A stretch of DNA of 47,045 bases, taken from positions 6,976 through 54,020 of the forward strand of contig NZ_LMCT01000001.1 of NCBI RefSeq assembly GCF_001424875.1. The letters run 5' to 3'. The translations under genes were made by a program, and so were the position numbers. This DNA is from Kitasatospora sp. Root107 (lineage in GTDB: Bacteria; Actinomycetota; Actinomycetes; Streptomycetales; Streptomycetaceae). Position 1 is the first letter of the stretch; every line of letters starts with the position of its first letter. The notes below the pieces were generated by a model that did not search any database, had not been told where the DNA came from, and worked only from the letters and a program-made list of their open reading frames with translations. Positions 39,688 to 47,045 of this stretch are shown piece after piece.

Positions 39688-40080
39688 TCAGCAGTCGCGC
39701 AGTTCGTCCGACTGGTTGAGCAGCTGGGCCCGGACCGAGGTGAAGCGGGCGTACCGCTCCTCGGTCGAGTCGGCGGGCGCGAAGACCGCCACCCGGTGGC
39801 AGTTCTGGAACGCCAACCGGACCCCGAAGTGCCGCTGCAGCGCACCTCGGATCGCGTCGCTGGCCATCGCGCGCAGCAGCTGGCCACGGGCCTGCTCGCT
39901 GGGCGGCGGTACTTGGTTGTCGGCGAATTCGGTGCCGTCGACCTTGACCTGGGCAACCAGCGAACTGATCAGCTCCCAGGCGTACGGGAGAGAGGTGCGG
40001 ACGCAGTCGACGAACTCCCTCTCGTCGACCTCTCCTCTCTCGGCCTTCTCCAGCAGGGCTGGTGAGACGTCGAGCGACAT
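39688..40080 (-). CDS. SCO5389 family protein
   Basis: A 130-residue soluble protein starting MSLDVSPALLEKAERGEVDE, with GAGAGGAG close upstream. It corresponds, from memory, to the actinobacterial SCO5389 family, which lies next to nucS in streptomycetes. It is mostly helical and has no membrane segment or recognised catalytic motif. Two Cys are present apart from the C-terminal one (DCVRTSLPY and FQNCHRVAVF). Its leader contains a 9-bp hairpin just ahead of the ribosome site and its upstream region carries repeated TGCCGTG units, suggesting tight control. The function is unknown. Confidence 0.85.
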   Translation of the reverse strand: MSLDVSPALLEKAERGEVDEREFVDCVRTSLPYAWELISSLVAQVKVDGTEFADNQVPPPSEQARGQLLRAMASDAIRGALQRHFGVRLAFQNCHRVAVFAPADSTEERYARFTSVRAQLLNQSDELRDC

Positions 40081-40098
40081 GGGTTCTCCTCTCGCGGT

Positions 40099-40247
40099 CC
40101 ACCCGGCATGGCCGCCGGGTGGTCTTGCCGTGTCTTTGGTGCGGTGGTGCCTTGGTGCGGGTGGTGCCGTGCCGTGAGTGGTGCCGTTCCGGTCCCGCTG
40201 CCGTGCTCTGCTCGTGCCTGCCGTGAAGGTGGCGTTACGGTGCCGTG
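40099..40247 (-). repeat. leader hairpin and iterated TGCCGTG motif upstream of the SCO5389-type gene
   Basis: CCACCCGGC (40099-40107) pairs with GCCGGGTGG (40114-40122) just upstream of the ribosome site. TGCCGTG then occurs six times, at 40126, 40165, 40170, 40199, 40219 and 40241. This lies in the 568-base gap 40081-40648. The remainder holds small inverted repeats such as CGGCCAGATTGGCCG (40449-40463) and a doubtful short ORF from about 40516. Confidence 0.5.
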
Positions 40248-40634
40248 GTGATCATGGGTGTCGGCCGGGCTGACGCCGGCTCAGGGCATGCCTGATGCCC
40301 CCGCGCCCGGCTGCGGGCAGCACGAAGCGCGGCACACCGGTGCCGTGGCGGTGACGCGGGTGGAGCGACGACCGCTCACCACAGCGTGACATCCCGGATT
40401 CAGTGCGGCTGGCGAATCCGCCGTTTTGTGTGGCAAACGCCACCTGGTCGGCCAGATTGGCCGGATACCGTCGGATCGTTCATCGAAGTTCTCCGTCCCC
40501 GTTGAGTGGAACCCGATGCCCGGACAGTCAACTGCCGTAGTGGCAAAGGCAAAGGGTGCCGACTCCATGGTTCGCCGTCTCCGCGAGTTCTTCACCCGGC
40601 TGTCGCGGTTTCGCATCAACTGGCCCCGCTGGGC

Positions 40635-40640
40635 TAGCGT
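40635..40640 (+). promoter_or_regulatory. -10 box of nucS, probably leaderless
   Basis: TAGCGT fits TANNNT and ends eight bases before ATG 40649, with no ribosome site between. Confidence 0.5.
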
Positions 40641-40648
40641 GGTCGACC

Positions 40649-41308
40649 ATGCGTCTTGTCATTGCCCGTTGCTCGGTCGACTATGCCGGTCGGCTCTCCG
40701 CCCACCTGCCGTCCGCCACCCGTCTGATCCTGGTGAAGGCCGACGGCAGCGTCAGCGTTCACGCCGACGACCGCGCCTACAAGCCCTTGAACTGGATGTC
40801 GCCGCCCTGCTCGCTGAAGCAGGCCGACGGCTCCTGGACGGTGACCAACAAGGCCGGCGAGAAGCTGATCATCACCCTGGAGGAGGTGCTGCACGACTCC
40901 TCGCACGAGCTCGGGGTCGACCCCGGCCTGGTGAAGGACGGCGTGGAGGCCCACCTCCAGGAGCTGCTCGCGGACCGGATGGAGGTGCTGGGCGCCGGCT
41001 GGGCGCTGATCCGCCGTGAGTACCCCACCGCGATCGGCCCGGTGGACATCCTGTGCCGCGACTCGGACGGCGCCACCGTGGCGATCGAGATCAAGCGGCG
41101 CGGCGAGATCGACGGCGTCGAGCAGCTCACCCGCTACCTCGAGCTGCTCAACCGCGACCCGCTGCTGGCACCGGTGAAGGGCGTCTTCGCCGCGCAGGAG
41201 ATCAAGCCGCAGGCCCGCGTGCTGGCCACCGACCGCGGCATCGGCTGCGTGGTGCTCGACTACGACGAGCTGCGCGGCATCGACGACGACAAGCTCAAGC
41301 TGTTCTGA
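40649..41308 (+). CDS. nucS: endonuclease NucS (mismatch-specific)
   Basis: NucS/EndoMS cuts both strands at mismatches and replaces MutS/MutL repair in most actinobacteria. The 219-residue protein has an N-terminal DNA-binding/dimerisation domain ([20 protein letters not shown]) and a C-terminal nuclease domain with the catalytic set Asp in GPVDILCRD and Glu/Lys in [21 protein letters not shown] follows, and the end KLKLF resembles the C-terminal tail that binds the sliding clamp. The start is ATG 40649; a longer open frame upstream has no support. A -10 box eight bases earlier suggests leaderless translation. Confidence 0.96.
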   Translation: MRLVIARCSVDYAGRLSAHLPSATRLILVKADGSVSVHADDRAYKPLNWMSPPCSLKQADGSWTVTNKAGEKLIITLEEVLHDSSHELGVDPGLVKDGVEAHLQELLADRMEVLGAGWALIRREYPTAIGPVDILCRDSDGATVAIEIKRRGEIDGVEQLTRYLELLNRDPLLAPVKGVFAAQEIKPQARVLATDRGIGCVVLDYDELRGIDDDKLKLF

Positions 41309-41322
41309 GCCGGCCGCGAGAC

Positions 41323-43509
41323 CTATCCGGTGGACTCGCTGGGTGACGGGCTGGGCGACGGGCTCGGGGTCGGAGTGGGCGTCGGGGTCGGAGTGGGCGG
41401 GCTGCTGGTCTGGGCGGGCGGGGTGGTCGGCTTGGCCGTCGTCGGCTGGACCGGCGGCCGCGTGGTGGTCGAAGCGCTCGGCGACGGGCTGGCCGAGGGC
41501 TTGCGCGAGGTGCGTGAGCTGCTCGGCGACGGGCTCGCCGAGTCCGTCGCCTCGGTGGACGGGCTCGGGATCGCGGACGGGCTCGGCGAGGTGCTGGCGG
41601 TACCGAGGTCGAGGTTCCCGGCGTAGCCGTCCTCGTTCACCGTGCCGCTGTGGCCCGGGGTCTTGGAGTCGCTCCTGACCAGGCTGAAGCCGACCGCCGT
41701 ACCGAGCACCCCGAGCGCCAGCACGGCGGCCGAGGCCGCCAGCACCGTCCTGCGGGTGCCGCCGGTGGCGCCGGGGGTGGTGCGGAACCGGAACGGCACC
41801 TGGGCCGCGATCGCCCGGATGACGGGCCGTCGACCGGCCGGGGCCGCCTCGACTCCCGCCACGGGACGGCCGACCTCGGCCCGGAGCAGCTCCAGCATCC
41901 GGCGGGCGGCCGCGGTGCCGCGCGGCTGGCCGAGCGCGGCCCGCAGCGCGATCGCCGCCTCCAGCTCACCGGCGGCCTGCTGGGCCGATCCGGTGCAGAA
42001 CGCCAGCACCCCCAACTCGTGGTGGAACCAGGCCTCCTCGGCCGCCGCCCCGACCGCTCTGGCGGCCTCCAGGCCGATCCGCAGCACCTGCTCCCAGGCA
42101 CCCCAGCGCAGCGACAGCGCCAGCGCGGGCGCGGCTGCTGTGGCCAGCTGGAGCACCTGCTCGGGCCGGTCCGCGGCCCGGTCGGCCAGCAGTGCGCCGA
42201 TCACCACCTCGGCCTCGGCGGCGATCTGCGCCGGGCTGACCGAGCTGTGCCCGACCCACCAGGAGAAGTGCTGGGCGGCGCCGTACGCGACCTCGCCGGG
42301 CGGCCAGTCCTCGGCGAGATCGTCCAGTACGCCGTCGGTGAGCCGGTGGTGGCCGCCGATCGAGATCGCCAGCCCACAGTCCGTCAGTTCGTGCAGGGCG
42401 CTCTCGCCCAGGCCGACGTCGATCAGGGCGGGCAGGTGCGGGGCGGTCGGGCACTCGCCGCCGAGTGCCAGCGCCAACCGCAGCACCGCCCGGGCCGGTT
42501 CGGTCAGTCCGGCGGCCAGCCGGGCCGCCGGTGCGGCGGTCTCGGCCACCGAGGGCAGCGGCACCGAGCGGCGCAGCTCGGTCTCCAGCACGGCCGGGTC
42601 GTCCGGGTCGGCGATCTCCTTGACCAGCCCGAAGACCCGGCTGCGGTCCTCGTGCGCGGCCACCAGGGTGTCCACCTGCGCGTCCCGCTGCCGGAGCAGC
42701 GCGGCCGCCTGGACGAAGCGCAGCGGCAGCCCCTCCGACTCGAACCAGAGGTCGACCGCCCAGGCCCGTTCGGTCTCGTCCAGCTGACGCCCGGCCAGCC
42801 GGCCGATCAGCGCCAGACAGGCAGCCCGGGACAGCCCGGCCACCGGATGGTCCTCCAGCCGCGAGCCCGGCTCCAGCAGCGGGCTGCCGGGGGCCACCGA
42901 GATCAGGAAGGCGCAGTCCGGCGCGGTGGCCAGCAGCTGCTCCAGCTCGGGGCTGGACAGCTCGACGTCGTCGATCGCCACCACGGCACCCAACCGGGCC
43001 AGCAGGGCCTGCAGTTGGTACTGGTCGGGGTGGAACGGAGGCGACTGGTGGGTGGCCGCGTACAGGTCCTGCAGCAGGTCGGGTGCGGTCCGGCGGTGGC
43101 CGCTGAGCCGCACCACACCGTCCGGGGCGAGCTCGCCCGCCGCGTCGGCCACGGCGGCCAGCAGCGCACTACGGCCCGCACCGGCCTGGCCGACCAGTCG
43201 GATCGACCGGCCTTCGGCGAGCAGACCGAGCAGTTGGGCGACGTCCGCCTCGCGGTCGAGCAGCGGCAGGTCGGCCGCCGCACTGCCCAGCGCCAGCGGG
43301 CCGACGGCGGGGCTGGGGCCGAGCGCGGCCACCGTACGGCCACCCGGGGCCACCGAGATCCGGCGCGGCTCCGGCCGCCAGTCGTCCGGGCACGGTAGTG
43401 CCTCGGATCCGTCCGGGCTGCCGACGGAGAGCAGCAGTTCACCGCTGACCAGGTCCCCGGTCCGCAGTCGCAACGGCTCCTGCCCGAGCTCACCGGGTGG
43501 CTGTCCCAC
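41323..43509 (-). CDS. tail-anchored P-loop (STAND-like) protein with Pro/Ser/Thr-rich extracellular tail
   Basis: A 728-residue protein from GTG 43509 with a P-loop-like domain. The Walker A is LVGQAGAGRSALL, with Arg113 where Lys is expected, and a Walker B-like AIDDVE follows. The region to about residue 560 is helical, as in LuxR/AfsR-type STAND ATPases, but there is no C-terminal helix-turn-helix. One TM segment at about residues 588-611 (AASAAVLALGVLGTAVGF) is followed by a 112-residue tail of PSPS/PTPT repeats. The NTPase part should thus be cytoplasmic with the tail outside. It is separated by 90 bases from an upstream STAS gene on the same strand. The function is unknown. Confidence 0.85.
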   Translation of the reverse strand: MGQPPGELGQEPLRLRTGDLVSGELLLSVGSPDGSEALPCPDDWRPEPRRISVAPGGRTVAALGPSPAVGPLALGSAAADLPLLDREADVAQLLGLLAEGRSIRLVGQAGAGRSALLAAVADAAGELAPDGVVRLSGHRRTAPDLLQDLYAATHQSPPFHPDQYQLQALLARLGAVVAIDDVELSSPELEQLLATAPDCAFLISVAPGSPLLEPGSRLEDHPVAGLSRAACLALIGRLAGRQLDETERAWAVDLWFESEGLPLRFVQAAALLRQRDAQVDTLVAAHEDRSRVFGLVKEIADPDDPAVLETELRRSVPLPSVAETAAPAARLAAGLTEPARAVLRLALALGGECPTAPHLPALIDVGLGESALHELTDCGLAISIGGHHRLTDGVLDDLAEDWPPGEVAYGAAQHFSWWVGHSSVSPAQIAAEAEVVIGALLADRAADRPEQVLQLATAAAPALALSLRWGAWEQVLRIGLEAARAVGAAAEEAWFHHELGVLAFCTGSAQQAAGELEAAIALRAALGQPRGTAAARRMLELLRAEVGRPVAGVEAAPAGRRPVIRAIAAQVPFRFRTTPGATGGTRRTVLAASAAVLALGVLGTAVGFSLVRSDSKTPGHSGTVNEDGYAGNLDLGTASTSPSPSAIPSPSTEATDSASPSPSSSRTSRKPSASPSPSASTTTRPPVQPTTAKPTTPPAQTSSPPTPTPTPTPTPSPSPSPSPSESTG

Positions 43510-43599
43510 GATCTCGCTCCGCCCTCATTCGGCCGATTGTCTGACCGGAGACTAGAGCAGCGCGGCCCCGTTGCACTATCCAGGGCCCCCCGGGGCGGT

Positions 43600-43941
43600 C
43601 TAGGTCGTCGCGCCGAGCGGGAGGGTGCTGCCGTACGGGTCGGGAACGGCGCCCTCGACCGCCAGGATGCGGTGCAGCCGGGTGGCCACCAGCAGGCGCT
43701 GGAGCTGGGCCGGGACGCAGCGCAGCACCAGCCTGCGGCCGAGCCGGCCGGCCCGGCGGTGGGTGCCCATGATGACGCCGAGCCCGGTGGCGTCCCAGAA
43801 CTCGAGGCCGGAGAGGTCGAGCACCAGGTCGCCCAGTCCGCCGTCGACCGCCTGGTGCAGCACTGCGCGGGCGTCGGCGGCGCTGCGCACGTCGAGGCGG
43901 CCCTGAATGGCCATGCCGCGGTGGTCGCCGATGATGCGCAT
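43600..43941 (-). CDS. STAS-domain anti-sigma-factor antagonist-like protein
   Basis: A 113-residue single STAS domain, starting at ATG 43941 after AAGGAGGA. The pattern VLDLSGLEFWDATGLGVIMG matches SpoIIAA-type antagonists. The phospho-acceptor position carries Thr (DAT) rather than the usual Ser (DSS), which is still phosphorylatable. No anti-sigma kinase or sigma gene is adjacent, so the partner is elsewhere. The only same-strand neighbour is the tail-anchored P-loop protein 90 bases downstream. An AT-rich patch upstream (TATATT on the minus strand, near 44080) may be its promoter. Confidence 0.88.
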   Translation of the reverse strand: MRIIGDHRGMAIQGRLDVRSAADARAVLHQAVDGGLGDLVLDLSGLEFWDATGLGVIMGTHRRAGRLGRRLVLRCVPAQLQRLLVATRLHRILAVEGAVPDPYGSTLPLGATT

Positions 43942-44177
43942 GCTCTCCTCCTTCGCCGGTCGTGTCGGTACGGCCAGAGCCGGTCTCCCCTCCATCATCT
44001 GACGGTGGATCAGCCGGTCAGGTTGCTGGCCACCACCAGATCCGAGGCAAGTTCACTCGTCCGATGGAATAGAGGGAATATACGCAGTCGGACTCCACAC
44101 GCATGCTCGATTCCCACCCAAATCACCCGTCTGCGGCGGAGTCGTGAGCAAGCTCACCCACGACCCCGCCCCGACGG

Positions 44178-45041
44178 CTACTTGTACGGGTAGAAACCCT
44201 GGCCGCTCTTGCGGCCCAGGTCACCTGCGGTGACCATGCGGGCCATGATCTCCGGCGCGGCGAACTTCTCGTCCTGGGTCTCGGCGTAGATGTTCCGCGC
44301 CGCGTGCAGCAGGATGTCCACACCGGTCAGGTCGGCGGTCTGCAGCGGGCCCATCGGGTGCCCGAAGCCGAGCCGGCAGGCCGTGTCGATGTCCTCGGCG
44401 CTGGCCACGCCCGACTCGTAGAGCTTGGCCGCCTCGACCACCAGCGCGGTGATCAGACGGGTGGTCACGAAGCCGGCCACGTCGCGGTTGACCACCACGA
44501 CCTCCTTGCCGACACCCTCGGCGAAGGCCCGGGCGGTGGCCAGCGTGGCGTCGCTGGTCTTGTAGCCGCGGACCAGCTCGACCAGCTTCATCAGCGGCAC
44601 CGGCGAGAAGAAGTGCACGCCGACCACGGACTCGGGCCGCGCGGTGGCGGCGGCGATCCGGGTGATCGGGATGGCCGAGGTGTTGGAGGCCAGCACCGCA
44701 CCGTCCTTGGCCAGCTTGTCCAGCTCGCGGAAGACCGCTTCCTTGACCTCGAGCTGCTCGAAGACCGCCTCGACCACGATGTCCGCGGTGGCGACCGCGC
44801 CCAGGTCGGTGGTGGTGGTGATCCGCCCGAGCGCCGCCTCGGCCTGGTCGGCCGTCAGCTTGCCCTTGGACACGAACTTCTCGTACGACGCGCGGATGCC
44901 GTCCATCCCGCGCTGCAGCGCGGCCTCCGTGACGTCCCGCAGCACCACCTGGTGCCCGGCCTGCGCGGAGACCTGCGCGATGCCCGCGCCCATCAGCCCT
45001 GCGCCGATCACGGCGATCTGCTGGCTGGCTACGTTGCTCAT
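44178..45041 (-). CDS. 3-hydroxybutyryl-CoA dehydrogenase
   Basis: A 287-residue NAD(P)-dependent enzyme that reduces acetoacetyl-CoA to 3-hydroxybutyryl-CoA. The Rossmann motif VIGAGLMGAGIAQVSAQAGH is at the N terminus. SNTSAIPITRIA and VVGVHFFSPVPLMKLVELV include the catalytic His, and the C-terminal domain (GFVTTRLITALVVEAAKLYESG, GFGHPMGPLQTADLTGVD) is complete. It can use the product of the thiolase at 26889. ATG 45041 has AGGGG upstream. It follows the two-component genes on the same strand with a 131-base gap. Confidence 0.95.
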   Translation of the reverse strand: MSNVASQQIAVIGAGLMGAGIAQVSAQAGHQVVLRDVTEAALQRGMDGIRASYEKFVSKGKLTADQAEAALGRITTTTDLGAVATADIVVEAVFEQLEVKEAVFRELDKLAKDGAVLASNTSAIPITRIAAATARPESVVGVHFFSPVPLMKLVELVRGYKTSDATLATARAFAEGVGKEVVVVNRDVAGFVTTRLITALVVEAAKLYESGVASAEDIDTACRLGFGHPMGPLQTADLTGVDILLHAARNIYAETQDEKFAAPEIMARMVTAGDLGRKSGQGFYPYK

Positions 45042-45172
45042 GGCTACCCCTAAGCTCCTGAAGGCGGCTCAGGGCAGGGATCACCCGCCGGAGCCGCGCC
45101 GCTCACGCGCCGGACTCTAGTGCCAGCAGGGCCCCCGTGGTGCGAATGACCGGTGTGACGCTCCTGACGTGC

Positions 45173-45823
45173 TCACCGGGCCACCAGCCCCAAGTCCTGC
45201 GCCAGGATCGCCGCCTGGACCCGGCTGCGCAGCTCCAGCTTGGCCAGGATCCGGCTGACGTGGGTCTTGGTGGTGGCCTCCGCCATCTCCAGCCGCTCGG
45301 CGATCTCCCCGTTCGACAGCCCGCCGCCGAGGCAGGCCAGCACCTCCCGTTCGCGCGGGGTCAGCGCCTCCACCGCCTCCCGGGCCTTCGGCTGGTCCGG
45401 GCGGCCGGGCCGGGCGAAGGTCCCGATCAGACGGCGCGTCACCGAGGGCGCCAGTATCCCGTCGCCCCGGGCCACCGTGTGGACTCCCTCGATCAGGGCG
45501 TCCGCCTCCAGGTCCTTGAGCAGGAAGCCCGCCGCCCCGGCCCGCAATGCGCCGTAGACGTACTCGTCCAGGTCGAAGGTGGTCAGCATCAGCACCTGCC
45601 CGGCGCCCGCCTCGACCACCTGCCGGGTCGCCGCCACCCCGTCCATCCGGGGCATCTGAACGTCCATCAGCACCACGTCGGGCCGTAGTTCCAGCGCCAG
45701 CCGGACGGCCTGTTCGCCGTCGGCCGCCTCGCCGACCACCTCCAGCCCCGGGTCGGAGCGCAGGATCAGCACCAGCGCGGCCCGTACCGCCGCCTGGTCC
45801 TCGGCCACCACTACCCGGATCAC
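45173..45823 (-). CDS. NarL/FixJ-family response regulator
   Basis: A 216-residue regulator with a receiver domain (AEDQ near the N terminus, phospho-acceptor Asp54 in VLMDVQMP, Lys in FLLKDLEAD) and a LuxR-type helix-turn-helix (LTPREREVLACLGGGLSNGEIAERLEMAEATTKTHVSRILAKL). The GTG start at 45823 overlaps the stop of the kinase gene by four bases (GTGA), so they form one operon with the kinase first. Its targets are unknown. Confidence 0.94.
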   Translation of the reverse strand: MIRVVVAEDQAAVRAALVLILRSDPGLEVVGEAADGEQAVRLALELRPDVVLMDVQMPRMDGVAATRQVVEAGAGQVLMLTTFDLDEYVYGALRAGAAGFLLKDLEADALIEGVHTVARGDGILAPSVTRRLIGTFARPGRPDQPKAREAVEALTPREREVLACLGGGLSNGEIAERLEMAEATTKTHVSRILAKLELRSRVQAAILAQDLGLVAR

Positions 45824-47010
45824 GTTGTCCCCTTCGTCCTCGGCTCGCGCGGCAGCATCGCCCGCACCTGCCAGCAGCCTTCCTCCGGCCCTGCCGTGAA
45901 GCTGCCACCGAGCAGCCCCGCCCGCTCCGCCATCCCGACCAGCCCGGCCCGGGCCCCGGGCAGCGACCGGCCCTCCCCCGGCCGGTACGGGCTGTCCACC
46001 GCGATCGTCAACTCCTGCTCCCCGTACACCAGCCGGACCCGGACGGCGCCCGGCGCGGCGTGCTTGAGCGCGTTGGTCAGCGACTCCTGGACGATCCGGT
46101 ACGCCGCCAGCTCGACCGGCGCGGACAGCTCGCCGCGCTCCCCCTGCTCGGTCAGTCCGAAGGTCAGCCCGGCGGCCCGCCCGCTCTCCGCCGCCTTGGC
46201 CAGCTGGCTGTCCAGCGCGTCCAGCCGGGGCGCCGCGAAGCTCTCCTGGTCACCGGCCCTGAGCAGCCCGATCATCCGCCGCATCTCGGCCAGCCCCTGC
46301 ACGCTGTTCTCCCGGATCACCGCCATCGCGGCCAGCAGCGGGTCGTCCGGGTCCCGGTTCTGCCGCCGGGCCAGCGACTGCGCGCCGGTGGCGTGGATGG
46401 CGATCGCGGACAGGTGGTTGGCCACCACGTCGTGCAGCTCCCTTGCCATCCTGGCCCGTTCCGCGACCACCGCGCCGCGCCGGTCGAACTCGGCCAGCAG
46501 CGCCGTCTGCTGGGCCCGCAGCCGCTCGGTCTCCGCCTCGTCCCGGTGCTTGCGGACCAGGTCGGCGGTCCACACCGGGCCGAGGAAGATCAGCGCGCAG
46601 AGCACCGCCACCAGCAGACCGCTGGAGACCGAGCCGTAGAGGATCGCCAGGCTGGAGAGCACCACCGTCGAGCCGATCCCGGTCAGGTGCAGCACCTGCG
46701 ACATCCGGGGGGTGCCGTACAGCACCGCCGCGTACAGCAGGTCGGTGTACATCAGCATGGAGGCGACCAGCGAGCCGGCGAACACCGTACCGATGAAGAC
46801 CAGCCCGCCCAGCGACGCCGTCCAGACCGGGTGGGTCCGGCGGAACAGCTCCAGCACCGCCGTGGCCAGCAGCGGCACGGCCACCAGCCACCCGGGGATG
46901 TCGTCGGAGCGGTCGTACGCGCCGAACGCGATCAGCAGCAGACCACCGAGCAGCCCGAAGGCCGCGATCGCCCGGTCCTCCTGGCGCGGGGTGAGATCGA
47001 AGGGGAGCAC
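45820..47010 (-). CDS. NarL-type sensor histidine kinase
   Basis: A 396-residue HisKA_3-type kinase. Four to five hydrophobic segments occupy residues 13-145 with little extracellular sequence, so it probably senses a membrane or intracellular signal. The dimerisation/phospho-acceptor motif ARELHDVVANHLSAIAIHA carries His193, the N-box is AAYRIVQESLTNALKHA and a G-box is ARAGLVGMAERAGLLGG. GTG 47010 is the start that fits. It is near the window edge, so upstream genes and promoter cannot be judged. It is coupled to the response regulator that follows. Confidence 0.92.
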   Translation of the reverse strand: MLPFDLTPRQEDRAIAAFGLLGGLLLIAFGAYDRSDDIPGWLVAVPLLATAVLELFRRTHPVWTASLGGLVFIGTVFAGSLVASMLMYTDLLYAAVLYGTPRMSQVLHLTGIGSTVVLSSLAILYGSVSSGLLVAVLCALIFLGPVWTADLVRKHRDEAETERLRAQQTALLAEFDRRGAVVAERARMARELHDVVANHLSAIAIHATGAQSLARRQNRDPDDPLLAAMAVIRENSVQGLAEMRRMIGLLRAGDQESFAAPRLDALDSQLAKAAESGRAAGLTFGLTEQGERGELSAPVELAAYRIVQESLTNALKHAAPGAVRVRLVYGEQELTIAVDSPYRPGEGRSLPGARAGLVGMAERAGLLGGSFTAGPEEGCWQVRAMLPREPRTKGTT

Positions 47011-47045
47011 GACCCCATCTCACCACCGCGGGTGCCCCGGCCGGG

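Noticed and set aside
40281..40619. A 112-residue minus-strand frame in the gap upstream of nucS
   Set aside because: Mixed codon use, no ribosome site, no recognisable motif.

Overview
The window is high-GC actinobacterial chromosome (third codon positions almost always G or C, many GTG starts, TANNNT -10 boxes directly before start codons). It is most likely Streptomyces or Kitasatospora (family Streptomycetaceae). The scy-filP pair, the SCO5389-type protein, nucS and the icmA/meaB/epimerase/thiolase set all point there. From memory, the order broadly parallels S. coelicolor SCO5385 to SCO5425 read in reverse, so this is mostly core chromosome. I see no tRNA, rRNA, CRISPR array, transposase or prophage.

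Layout. 1-5.6 kb: end of glgB, then pta-ackA (acetyl phosphate/acetate) and pyk. 5.7-8.2 kb: a three-gene minus-strand operon of DUF6230, DUF6114 and a Pro/Ser/Thr-rich secreted protein. 8.7-10.8 kb: a thioredoxin-TPR protein divergent from a TetR regulator, with a perfect palindrome between them. 10.9-15.2 kb: a MurG-like glycosyltransferase plus SDR epimerase pair, divergent from an OmpR-type two-component system. 15.2-18 kb: isobutyryl-CoA mutase large subunit, a DUF3817 protein and a MarR regulator. 18-22.7 kb: two tandem M4 metalloproteases with duplicated upstream regions, then a second DUF3817 gene. 22.9-25.7 kb: three overlapping AIM24-family genes and a second MarR. 25.8-28.8 kb: meaB, acetyl-CoA acetyltransferase and methylmalonyl-CoA epimerase. 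28.9-34.6 kb: the coiled-coil cytoskeletal genes scy and filP. 34.7-38.1 kb: hydrolase, ABC-2 exporter, a decayed dehydrogenase and a zinc-ribbon protein. 38.3-41.3 kb: LLM oxidoreductase, SCO5389-type protein, nucS. 41.3-47 kb: a tail-anchored P-loop protein, a STAS protein, 3-hydroxybutyryl-CoA dehydrogenase and a NarL-type two-component system.

Together the metabolic genes cover pyruvate/acetyl-CoA overflow (pyk, pta, ackA) and short-chain acyl-CoA handling (thiolase, 3-hydroxybutyryl-CoA dehydrogenase, icmA, meaB, epimerase), the routes that feed extender units and storage in streptomycetes.

The most striking unexplained structure is a family of four imperfectly palindromic repeats (about 83-137 bp, with terminal inverted repeats up to 21 bp). 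All four sit between convergent genes, and one supplies the last codons and stop codon of the TetR gene. Other points of interest are the alternative hairpins between ackA and pyk, the duplicated protease control regions, the orphan MurG-epimerase pair, the triple AIM24 cassette, the DUF6230 operon with its nested inverted repeat, and a possible leaderless micro-ORF ahead of scy. Everything here is read by eye; no database search was run.
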